A DNA stretch of 64,000 nucleotides from Eunapius fragilis (taxonomy: Eukaryota; Porifera; Demospongiae; Spongillida; Spongillidae). Within the stretch, counting starts at the first letter, position 1; every line of letters starts with the position of its first letter. Location of the stretch: NCBI GenBank assembly GCA_963681505.1, contig OY811982.1, positions 6,649,261-6,713,260 on the forward strand, in the 5' to 3' direction. Positions 44,099-55,451 of the stretch are shown here, in pieces. Made by a program: the position numbers and the translations under genes. The notes beneath the pieces are model-generated. The model did no database searches, had not been told where the DNA came from, and saw nothing but the letters and a program-made list of their open reading frames with translations.

Positions 44099-47000
44099 CT
44101 ATTTTTGCTGGAGCTCTTCCTCCTCAACCTCCACCTTTGGAACAAAGAAAAAATGCTCAACCATCATTGTATGCTTGTACCAAACCTGGCATCTGATTTT
44201 TAGCCGTATGTACAGCTGTTAGTACAAACACACATCTAGACAAATATAAAAAATAGGCACAGGTGTGCCAAGGGTACACATGCCATGAATAAGAATAATA
44301 AAAATCTGCACAACACAACCCAAACAAAACATGGCCATGATAATATCCTAGTGACAAAGATAACGTACTTACCTTTACCAGTTCCTCTTTCACTTCTTCC
44401 TCCATAGGACTCAGAGGACCAAGACGCTCCTTACAGAAGACAGAATGGGTAATCCCCACATGTACATGTACCCAAAAACAACTGTACATGTTACATAACC
44501 TCTTATACACATGTCTATATATGTAGATTAATATGTATGCATGTATGTGTACATAAAAAAAGTAAGATTCACACACACATACACACACACACATGCACAC
44601 ACACATGCTCACATGCACACACACCCAGGTTGTGTCCACATGATGTGGTCCCTTCCTTCTGCACTTACAAGGGTGGGAGGGACACCAAAGGAAGTGTCCA
44701 CTATCTTTCTGCTGAGAGCCTTCAGTCCATCCACATCACTGCTGTATGCCTTCACTTCAGTCTCCACCTTCTCGTGGTTCAGAAGCAGGCTCTGTTGAAA
44801 CAACACACAGGAATGAAATATTAAGGACACTCCACGTGAACTACATGTATTGCTCCCTCTTGACCAGACCACATACATGCATACTAATACCTCTTGTATT
44901 GATATGTGTACATGCTAGCACATACATGTACATTGAACCCCTGATGCAAGGTATTACAGTACACACTGTACAGATCGTTAGAAGCTTCACTGTACACCAA
45001 CATAACATTGCTGTATAAAACAAAAAATTTCCATATACATGTACAGGTGTACACGCACATGTACCATTCAGGTGACCGTCCCAAAGAAAATAGATTATAT
45101 ACCTTATGCTATTTATAACTCAACAATGTTCAACCACTCATATGTGCACAATAATCAAAGCAGGTACTAGCTCACTGGCAAGGATGGCTCGAGTGACAGA
45201 GTAGACCAAGGTCCTAATCACCCGGCTATATATCTCAACCATTACTGGCATGAGGGAGGACTGACTAATGATTAGGTTTATGAAATATCACCCTCTAAAT
45301 CAACATTTTGTTTCTACTGGGTTCAACAGATTTGGAACAGCTGTGATTTAGATAAAGGCACTTATGCGTTAGTATGTGGCCTATCAGTTAAAGATGTCAT
45401 GAATAAAAGTGTGTGTGCATGTGTGTGTGCTTCATAATATTTCATGAATCCTAAAACCACATATTTCAAGATTTAACGTTTATTGCACATGGATAGGTAT
45501 GCTTAATGTCTAATGTCCTGGGCGTGCTCCGCGGTGCACGTTTGTACATCGCGGGGTACGCAAAACATAGGTTTTTGCATTCCGCCGTTTCAGCATGCTA
45601 GTGAAGTTTGACTGTTATGCTACGTTGTATAAGTCCTTATCTGCTTGGGCTGAAGCTTTGAAAGCCTAGTACCTTTCGCTGCTGATACAACAAGTCGCCA
45701 CAGTGGAGGTACACTGTACGGCGAGTGTACGCGGTAATTGGAAAATAATAACAACGTACGTACCGGAAGTTTCGCGTACCTCCGCTGCATGTGACAAGTC
45801 TCTGTAAGAGCAGTGAAAGGTACTAGGCTTTCAAAGCTTCAGCCCAAGCAGATAAGGACTTATACAATGTGGCAAAACAGTCAAACTTCACTAGAATGCT
45901 GAAACGGCGGAATGCAAAAAACTTTGTTTTGCGCGTACCCCGCGGTGTACAAACGTGCACCGCGAAGCACGCCCAGGACATTAGACATTAATTTCCACCA
46001 TCCCCTCCCCCCCACTCCTTTCCCCCTTCCTCCTTGGAAACATACCTGCTATTGCTCCCTCCAACATCTGATGCCTCTGCTGCAGTTGTACAACACTGTT
46101 CCGGTCCCTCCCGAAGTCCAAAGAGTACGCCAGAGGCTCCTTCTCCCTCACCCAAGCCTCCTCCTCCTCCTCCACCGTCAGGTAGAACTCCTGCACCTTC
46201 AAGGACTCCTGCAGCCGTCCCAACCTCACGGCCGACAGCTGCGTTATCTTTTGGCAGGCTCCCTCAAGCTCCACCCCTTTCTGTTCAATCTTGGCCCGGT
46301 CTGGGTGCCCCTCCCCCACAAACCTGGCCACCTCCGCGGCCAGGAGCTTGGCCCTCTCCTTCTGTGTGGTGATGTCTGCCTCAGTGAGGGTGTGCTTCTG
46401 AAGGAGGTCCTGCACCCCCAGCAGGTGCTTCCCATAGTCCTCTGACTTGAGGGAAAGCTAAGGTGAGAGGGAGAGGGGAGGGAGAGAAGGAGCAGTGAGG
46501 GACATATATAAAGAGTGATGTCTGATGTCCTTGTCACTGTGTATATTTTGCCCCGTAGAAACATTTGGCCTGCACCATTTCCCTGCTCAGTGCACAGTAC
46601 ATACAGAGGTGCTATAAGCACATAGATGACATCAAATGAACTGATTCTACCACATCAGTTGTGCAGCACACACACCCACCCACCCCCCACATACAGTTCA
46701 GTACACAGTACTAAACAGCAGCATGTGTACATGCATGGAATGCATGGACCAACGTCAATGGTAGTTAGGGAGAAGGAGGAGGAGGAGGAGGAGGAGGAGG
46801 AGGAGGAGGAGGAGGAGGGGGAGGAGGAAGAGGGGGAGGAAGAGGGGGAGGAGAGGAGGAGGAGGGGAGGAGGAGGGGAGGAGGAGGGGAGGAGGAGGGG
46901 AGGAGGAGGGGAGGAGGAGGGGAGGAGGAGGGGAGGAGGAGGGGAGGAGGAGGGGAGGAGGAGGGGAGGAGGAGGGGAGGAGGAGGGGAGGAGGAGGGGA

Positions 47001-47597
47001 GGAGGAGGATGGGAGGAGAGGAGGGGAGGAGGAGGAGAGGAGGAGGAGAGGAGGAGGTAGGTGTTAAGTGTGCAAATATGTGAGTGGTGGAGGCTGGGGT
47101 AGGAGGGGGGATGAATGGAGGGGGTCGGGGAGGGTAGTGTAGGGATAAGGAAGAGGAGGTTTAGGGTGTGTAACTGCTGACCTCAATCTGGGCCATCTCT
47201 TGGAGACAGTCGTCCATCTCAGCAAACACAGCCATGAGGTTGTGGTAGGAGGACAGAGAGTTACGGCACACCTCCAACTTCCGCTGCAGTTCCTGCCACA
47301 TGCGTTCAATCTCTTCCAACCTGAGGAGACAGCACTGACTATTGACTGACATTCTACCAAATATTGGACCAAATGCCAGGCATCATGGGTACATGTAACA
47401 GCCACTAAACCATATATCACTGGACCTACATGTATGATGTACGTGTGAATATACCACCCTCTCACTTCCCACTCCCACCTTTGGGGGAGGAGGAAGGAGG
47501 AGGAGCCACCTTACCTGGTCTGGACAGAGGGCAGGGCGTGGTCCTTCTCCTGTGAGAGCTCATTGCACAGATCTCTGATCACCTGTATCCTCGAGCC
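44099..47597 (-). CDS. Second beta-spectrin paralogue, spectrin repeats 1-4 (partial, possibly decayed)
   Basis: Minus-strand exons 47515-47597, 47182-47320, 46046-46457, 44669-44791, 44373-44429 and a possible last exon 44134-44099. The first three join in phase. They are collinear with beta-spectrin from late repeat 1 to early repeat 3: GSRIQVIRDLCNELSQ, WQELQRKLEVCRN, LKSEDYGKHLLGVQDLLQKH, EEEEEAWVREKEPLAYSLDF. The fourth (SLLLNHEKVETEVKAYSSDV) corresponds to the start of repeat 4, but it needs phase 0 while the third ends in phase 1. One exon of about 90-100 residues therefore seems missing in the 1.25-kb intron, which carries an inverted-repeat element. The last exons are Glu-rich (MEEEVKEELVK, VEVEEEELQQK then TAG), unlike a normal repeat. 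The upstream CH-domain exons would lie in or beyond the N gap. The protein would be a membrane-skeleton crosslinker if intact. Confidence 0.75.
45503..45991. mobile_element. Foldback element in the spectrin paralogue intron
   Basis: Inverted arms of about 185 bp (taatgtctaatgtcctgg ... gcttgggctgaagctttgaa and their complements) surround a centre of about 120 bp. It sits where a missing exon would be expected. Confidence 0.85.
46768..47056. repeat. (GGA)n/(GGGGA) polypurine tract
   Basis: About 290 bp of uninterrupted purine, ggaggaggagg passing into gggaggaggag units, in a spectrin intron. The Glu/Gly-rich ORF across it is an artefact. Confidence 0.95.
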
Positions 47598-47659
47598 CTG
47601 GGGGTGGTGGGGGAGATGGGGGGGGGGGGGGCACCAAATGGATGACCTACTGGTAGCCA

Positions 47660-48409
47660 TGTGCAGCATACACCCAACTTCTGATTTGGACTCTTAATTT
47701 ACAAGGTAATATGTGCAGGCCAAGGGGTACACATTAAACTGGTGGTTGGAGAATACAGCATACATGTACATGTACCATACATCAATCCAACTATCGTCCT
47801 TCCAATGGCCTGGTGCTAATACACATGTACATGTATTGTATACGCCTACCGCTTACCCTGTTCTGTGTTATGCCAAGTCAGGTACAAGTATATAATATAA
47901 AATATATTTTGCATGCTTGTAATCGCATGTACACAACATACCAGCACCAATCACACACATGGGAAGAGGGGAGGGGCCAAAGAGGGGTCACATGTACACA
48001 GGCCTACATGGGAAGAGGGGAGGGGCCAAAGAGGGTCACATGTACACAGGCCTACATGGGAAGAGAGGTCACATTACTGTTGTTTAGTAGTTAACCCTTT
48101 GGATGCTACATAAGTATCCTTATAGCTCCATATAGTGCACCAATCAAACTGTAAATAGCTTTGAAGTTGCTGACTAATGGCATCTATATACATCCATGTG
48201 TTAGGCACCTGTGGCTACATAAAGGGGGTGATGAAAAATTGGACCTAGAGATCCCTCAGTCCCTGGAGTCATCCTAGTGTCCAGGCCTCCAAGGAGTGTT
48301 CCCTGTAATAGGATGGTTCCCATGTCTCATGCAAGTGACCCTGTGGGACTCCAAGCACTCATTATTTAGAACTAATGATGTAATCTTTTCCTTTGCTCCT
48401 AATCTTTCC
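47660..48409. other. Dispersed repeat copy and short tandem, up to the gap
   Basis: 47660-47945 matches 34966-35225. 47955-48065 has about two copies of a 49-bp unit (catgggaagaggggaggggc). No spectrin exon was found before the gap. Confidence 0.6.
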
Positions 48410-48609
48410 NNNNNNNNNNNNNNNNNNNNNNNNNNNNNNNNNNNNNNNNNNNNNNNNNNNNNNNNNNNNNNNNNNNNNNNNNNNNNNNNNNNNNNNNNNN
48501 NNNNNNNNNNNNNNNNNNNNNNNNNNNNNNNNNNNNNNNNNNNNNNNNNNNNNNNNNNNNNNNNNNNNNNNNNNNNNNNNNNNNNNNNNNNNNNNNNNNN
48601 NNNNNNNNN
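48410..48609. other. Assembly gap (200 N)
   Basis: A run of exactly 200 N. Order and distance across it are not proven by the sequence. Confidence 1.
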
Positions 48610-48789
48610 CGGATTCAGCTGCCAGCTGCCATCGCCTTACGCAACACGGTATGTACTAGCCTATAGCAGTAGTGAATACGCGCGCACATAACATCATTTT
48701 ATAGAAATCGTGTGCCTGTCGGTTCAGTGCACTCCTTGCGTGCCCATTTATCGACGTACAATGCTATAACAGATCCATGAGAAACGATG

Positions 48790-48940
48790 CATGGGGGAGG
48801 CGGGGTCGAGTTAAAATTACAGCTGGGCTGAAAAGTTTATGCTCTGTACGCACAGATGTCTTAACCAACCACCATATCTCTCCGTTTTTTATTTCTTCTG
48901 CATGTTACACCCACTTGCAGATATATGTAACCCCTCCACA

Positions 48941-49039
<99 letters not shown>

Positions 49040-49223
49040 CATACATGCTTGTGTGTCATAACCTCTGCTACATGGTTTTATCTCAGTCTCCAACAACATG
49101 CTTGTGTCTTATTACATGCTTGTGTATCATCGCCTTCAGTACATACCAATGTTTCATAGTCTCTACTACCTGCTGGTGTCACATAATCTCTGCTACATGG
49201 TCCTTGCTTATAGCGTCCATTAC
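48790..49223. repeat. Outer repeat unit left of the palindrome
   Basis: It contains tatgctctgtacgcacagat, cttgcagatatatgtaa, a (CA)n run (48945-49036) and catgcttgtgtgtcataacc. This order recurs at 50030-50200 and elsewhere in the palindrome arms, so the arms themselves are built of repeated units of about 300-450 bp. Confidence 0.7.
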
Positions 49224-49460
49224 AAGTTTATGTCTCATAGCCTCCATTCCATGGTCCTGTCTCATACATTTTTGTGTCACATAGCCTCCACTACATGCTC
49301 CTGTCCCATGCCCTTCCTTCACTGTAAATTCTGAGTGGGGGGAGGTGCGGTTGAGTTAAACCACAGGTGTTATTTTGTGTTGGAATTTACTCTCTGAAAG
49401 CACAGATGGACCATATTTTAATTTCATCTGCATGTCACACCCTTGCAGCTACAGGTAAAT

Positions 49461-49495
<35 letters not shown>

Positions 49496-51942
49496 ATTAA
49501 CATCCATAGCACCCTACATGTGTGTCTCTTAACCTCCAGTACATGGTACTGTATTGTAGCCTACATTTTTGTGTGGGGGGGTTCATACATCTGTGCGTGC
49601 GGAGCATAAATCCCAACTAAAAAGAAGGGTTGCTATCAGCACGGCAGTGGTTTTAAACTCGACCACACCTCCCCCCACTCTGAACTTATAGAGAAGGAAG
49701 GGCATGGGACATGAGTGGAGGTTATGTGACAATACTTTAACTCACATGTCACACCCCTTGCAGATATATGTAAACACACACACACACACACTCACATTAA
49801 CACTTAGACATGTACACAAACCTCACAGGCTTATGTCTCGCAGGACTGCATGGATCTCATAGCATCTCATAGCCTCCTCCCCATACAATTCTCACACTTT
49901 GTGCCCACCCCACCCCCACCCCTCCCCCTCCCAAATCCTGAATCCACCACTGTTTTGTGTCTCATCACCTCCACTACATCCTCATGTGACCATGCCCTTG
50001 ACCATGTGCTCTAGTTCAGAGTGGGGAGGAGGCGTGGTCAAGTTAAAGCCAAGCTGGAGGTAAAATGCAACCCTTCTTTTTTATTTATTTATGCTCTGCA
50101 TACACAGATGTATTAGCCACTCTCCATATTGTTTTTTTTTTCAACAGCATGTCACACAGACAAACACAAACCATTCATGCTTGTGCTTCATAGCCTCCAC
50201 TATATGTTCCTATCTCATGCCTGCACTATATGCTCGTGTCTCATAGCCTCCATAGATCACTACATACTTATGTCTCATGCTAGCCTACAGTGTCTCATAG
50301 CAGCCTGCACTAAGTTCACATGCTTGTGTGGCCGTCTCCTACACCTGATCTGATTGGGCAGCAATAATATTCACAGTCACTACAAGTACCTGTACATGAA
50401 AGGCTTCCATAATAGCCTGCACACATCTTTATAAATCCTTGAACTTACAGAACTTACTGTTCAGTAAGGACCATGTTTAATGGTACCATTGAGGGACGAA
50501 AAGAGTCACATCACCTTTGTACATGCACACACACACCACACAACACACACTGAACTTGAGCACATAGTGAAGGGGTCACGTGAGCATGTAGTGGAGGTAA
50601 TGAGACAAAAGCATGTAGCAGTGGCGGATTTAGGATTTGGGAGGGTGAGGGCACAAGGTATGGGAGGTCCATTCATACTGCAACTGGGGGGGGGGGGGGG
50701 ATGCTGTAAGCTTGCCCATTCGGTGAGGCTTACCATGGTGCCTTCACATGGATGCACTGGCTATGGTGCCTTGACATGTGTGAAGGCACCATAGCCAGTG
50801 TATCCATGTGAAGGCACCATAGCCAGTGTATCCATGTGAAGGCACCATAGCTAGTGCATCCATGTGAAGGCACCATGGTAAGCCTCACCGAATGGGCAAG
50901 CTTACAGCATCCCCCCCCCCAATTGCAGTATGAGTGGACCTACCATACCTTGTGCCCTCACCCTTCCAAATCCTAAATCCGCCACTGCTACATGCTTTTG
51001 TCACATCACCTTCACTACATGCTGATGTGACCCCTTCACTATGTGCTCAAGTTCAGTGTGTGTTGTGTGGTGTGTGTGCATGTACAAAGGTGATGTGACT
51101 CTTTTCGTCCCTCAATGGTACCATTCACATGGTCCTTACTGAACAGTAAGTTCTGTAAGTTCAAGGATTTATAAAGATGTGTGCAGGCTATAATGGGAGC
51201 CTTTATTATTGCTGCCCAATCAGATCAGATGTGGTAGATCTGAGGTACTGTACATGTACTAAAGTTTATATAGACAAGCACCTGAGAATACAGTAGCATT
51301 CAAACTTCCATGGCTTCACCATATATAGTGAGACAAGGGCATCACAAGGTTGTCAAGGGCATGGTCACATGAGTTTGTAGTGGAAGACGATGAGACACAA
51401 AGCAGTGGTTGATTTGGGAGGGGGGTGGCATAAGGTGTGGGGGGGGGGGGGGGGGGGGGGGGGGGGGAACGTAAGGGGTACAGGGGTACAGGCTCATCTC
51501 CCCCCCCCCCCCCCCCCCCCTTGGGGTCCTAGGAGACCTGCATGGGCATTCAGGGGAGGATATGAGACATGTAGTGGAGGCTATGAGATCCATGCAGTCC
51601 TGCGAGACGCAAGCCTGTGAGGTTTGTGTACATGTGTAAGTGTTAATGTGTGTGTGTTTACATATATCTGCAAGGGGGTGTGACATGCGAGTTAAAGTAT
51701 TGTCACATAACCTCCACTCATGTCCCATGCCCTTCCTTCTCTATAAGTTCAGAGTGGGGGGAGGTGTGGTCGAGTTTAAAACCACTGCCGTGCTGATAGC
51801 AACCCTTCTTTTTAGTTGGGATTTATGCTCTGCACGCACAGATGTATGAACCCCCTCACGCAAAAAATGTAGTGGAGGCTACAATACAGTACCATGTACT
51901 GGAGGTTAAGAGACACACATGTATGGAGTTATGGATGTTAAT

Positions 51943-52023
<81 letters not shown>

Positions 52024-52256
52024 ACCTGTAGCTGCAAGGGTGTGACATGCAGATGAAATTAAAATATGGTCCATCTGTGGTTTCAGAGAGTAAATTCCAA
52101 CACAAAATAACACCTGTGATTTAACTCAACCACACCTCCCCCCACTCAGAATTTACAGTGAAGGAAGGGCATGGGACAGGAGCATGTAGTGGAGGCTATG
52201 TGACACAAAAATGTATGAGACAGGACCATGGAATTGAGGCTACGAGACATAAGCTT
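49224..52256. repeat. Large imperfect palindrome, about 3.0 kb
   Basis: The left arm (49224 to about 50770) and right arm (about 50775-52256) are inverted copies along their whole length. Examples are tctcatacatttttgtgtca / tgacacaaaaatgtatgaga, agggttgctatcagcacggc / gccgtgctgatagcaaccct and gaatgggcaagcttacagca. Differences and unequal CA/TG runs (49460-49493 against 51944-52021) show the arms have diverged. No gene is recognised inside. Confidence 0.9.
50619..50987. mobile_element. hAT-like MITE forming the centre of the palindrome
   Basis: The ends cagtggcggatttaggattt and its exact inverse lie 370 bp apart. The centre has three to four inverted or tandem copies of ccatgtgaaggcaccatagc. 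Confidence 0.6.
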
Positions 52257-52559
52257 GCCTTCCTGCTGTGCATTACTAGTATCCTATGTATGGTGTGGCC
52301 ACGCCTAAATCTGTCTCTGTGTCGACTTCCGGTCCAGGGCAACGCCCAAACCGAACTGTCATATAAGTATGTCATATGGTTACGTCATATTGCGTAAAGT
52401 TGACATCGCCCTGCTGCAAGCCTAATTAAAGTACTTAGTTATTGTATTACGTTCGACGTAAGCAGGACTGGGACGAGGGCCCCAGTCCTCCGTAGCCCGT
52501 ACGTCCTGGCTTGCGAGACTAACTAGACGTACATAAGTATTAACTTAATGAAATTATAA

Positions 52560-52980
52560 ATAGTGTCTCATTCCATCGATCGGAAATTGACATCGTCGTA
52601 TCAACCCGAGGCTGCTAAATTTTGCCTTTAGCCTGCGACGTACACGTGCGTACGTATTAGCTCAACTCCACACTCGGATCACGTGCCACCCCCCCGACAT
52701 AGTTACAACGAATGGAGATTCAATGCTTCTGGTACAACGCTCCTCGCAACTCCTTGTGTGGAGCGTTGTATGCTCCCCCCATAGGGGCCCCCAGAAGCTT
52801 TGAATTTATAACTGTGATGTTGCGCGATAATTATCAGGGGGATGGCACGTGATCCGAGTGTGGCGCTGAACTAATACTTACGTGCACGTCGCAGGCTAAA
52901 GGCAAAATTTAGCAGCCTCGGGTTGCTACGAAGATGTCAATTTCCCCATCGTTACGATGGAATGAGACACCATTTATCAT
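52560..52980. mobile_element. Foldback element with arms of about 150 bp
   Basis: The arms share tgctaaattttgcctttagc, cctgcgacgt and actcggatcacgtgcca in inverted order around a C/G-rich centre. The flanks at 52305-52335 and 53030-53070 share a direct repeat (ctctgtgtcgacttccggtc). Confidence 0.8.
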
Positions 52981-53099
52981 TCCCAGCTTGCCTGCCTGCC
53001 GTACGTTACTAGTATCCGACTTCTGGTGGGATTACGCCCAAATCGGTCTCTGTGTCGACTTCCGGTCCCAAATCGGTCTCTGTATTGGTCTCTGTGTCA

Positions 53100-53885
53100 T
53101 TTGCTCTATGTCAACTGCTGTTGCGACGTACGTACAATTGTGAGGGCACGAGACGGAGACAACATACTGATTCAATATGGAATACTTCTTCCAATTATGG
53201 AAGCCGATTTTTAAATTGGAAGACCTAGTTTTCAATGCATAATATAGTTCTTCGATGTACTAACTATGCGTTTCTCTCTTGGCAAAATAGGAAATCGTTA
53301 AGGTGTTGACACAAATGGTCGTGGAATATTGTAATGAGAAACGCTCCCATTGACTACCTGTACATTGAGGACAATGTTATGACAATCCTAGGGAAGCCTA
53401 ACCTTAAATAGGAAAAATACGGCGACCCCACTAAAAATCATGGCAAATGTAGTATACAAACAATTTGTTTTGGCAAAAGCTGAGAAAAATCTGGTGTGCT
53501 TGGTATTGAAGGACCCCATACATTTCTATGGGATAATATACGGGAATATTCGCTGATTCGCAAACCGCGAATTTATTAGCTTTTCCCTTTGACCGCTCAT
53601 TTCTGGATATGAGAAACGGTCCGCTTAAAGGCAACGTTATTGGGAGAGTCCTGAACAGCTCGCTTGCGAAGAGAGTGCGGTACGGGAAGGCTAAGCGTAC
53701 TAGTACCCTGCAAAACCAAACGAGGCCATCGAAAGATTACTACCAATAAAGTTATTCAAAGGTATGTAAATGTAGCTACCTACTCTTACTAAGCTTGGTT
53801 TACAATATGACATTGGTGCATGGCTGAACATTACGGATCAATTACGGATCAATTACGATCATCAATTACATCAAATATGCATCGG
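53100..53885. other. Unassigned region
   Basis: No gene or repeat recognised. Short open frames lack any coding signature. Confidence 0.4.
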
Positions 53886-54945
53886 AGTAATGCACTTATC
53901 AATGCCACCCGGTACCCCCCCCCCCCCCCCCCCCCACCCCCCCCGTACGGGCATGGGTTGGGGTTTGACATCGCGTCATATCAATCTATACTGCGGTATG
54001 CTGTCAAATCCTCCCTATCTGAGGGGTCGGGGTTTGACCATAGGTTTTGATGTATAGTTTTAATTGCTCTGTTTTAGTCAAGCCAGGTTTTTATGCGCGA
54101 GCACGGGCATACAAACCGCAGAAGAAGCTAAACACGAGTCCGTGAATTGCATTTTGTATGTGAGGCGGCCAAAAATAGACCAGGCGAATGAAGATTGCAC
54201 TCATCAATCGGTAGCTGCATGTAGCCGGGCGGAATGATGATCGTGCATATGACTAGAAGCTTCTAGCTTCTAGCTTTATTTATATATACATTTATCAAAA
54301 TTTTATGCTGATATACAACATATATATGGAAATTTTCAAAAAAGAACTGATGAAATATGCACACACAAAAAAGACAATATTCACATTCAACAGTGAGTGC
54401 AGATATAGGTTTCAGATGTTGGTACATCAATAAGACCCTCACATGAGGCGCAGTACCACATATCACGCTACCCAAAAGTCAGACTCAATATCATCGTATG
54501 CTACTCCAGCACACCACAAGTATTGCAGGGATGCAGGTCTTCCATTGCCGCATGGTACAGCCACTGTAGGGAAAGAAAAGAAAAAGCACACATGTAACGT
54601 TTTAGAGCATGTATGCACCCTTATACCAAGACATTTTGATGTTTATCAGTATGTGGTCTCACGTGTTTAGATAGATTATCCAATATCTACCAGTTGTTTA
54701 GTAGATAATTCCGGCATGGGTAAACTAAAAGGCCTATCACTAACCGAGATGTCGATGTAGAATTTGCATGAATATTATTAGGGTGGGAAAGTTCGTGATC
54801 CACACAATACAGCCACATGTACATGGAAATGTACATGCATGCTTAACGCCGTGATATGTATAAATATGAACTCACCCACCGCGGCCTCAAGCGAACAGCA
54901 CCCCCCAACCCCACCCCGCTTTTCATATGGCGGGTCTGAAACCCG

Positions 54946-54982
<37 letters not shown>

Positions 54983-55451
54983 TTTGGAAAATCCTGTATC
55001 CGCCCCTGCCTGGAGATCAACAAAGACCTTCCGCTCACCCCATTGCTCTTCTATATGTATCAGTACACTAATATGCTCAACTTCGCCGCCAAAATCGTCG
55101 CAGAATGCTGTCTGAATCACTTTGTCAATGGGCAGTTGTCACAGGATTATGCGTCCCCCCGGATTATGCGTCCGGCCGGACTCGTGGTCCTAGGATACGG
55201 AGTCCCCCCTTAGGATAGGCAGTCCCCCCCATTGCCCCTCATCGAACCGAGGTAGTTAAGCCTAATAATTACTGTTATCTGCTTGTACACGTCCTTCTCA
55301 CTCTTTCAATGTTGGTAGAAAATAGGTACTTTATTGGATAGGTCTACATGTATAGCTATTAGCTATAGCTGAGGCACGTTGTTTACATTACGTTGTTCCT
55401 GATTGGAGAATGACGCAGTGCTAGATCCACGTGCTATTACGAGGCATCGCC

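Noticed and set aside
45912-46445. Plus-strand Leu/Pro-rich frame of 177 codons
   Set aside because: It is antisense to the well-supported spectrin repeat exon 46046-46457.
46626-47060. Glu/Arg/Gly-rich frame of 144 codons
   Set aside because: It runs through a GGA tract inside a spectrin intron; no splice or family evidence.
47155-47360. Treating the 63-codon minus ORF at 47161-47352 as a separate small gene
   Set aside because: Its core is the internal exon 47182-47320 of the spectrin paralogue; the extra residues are intron.
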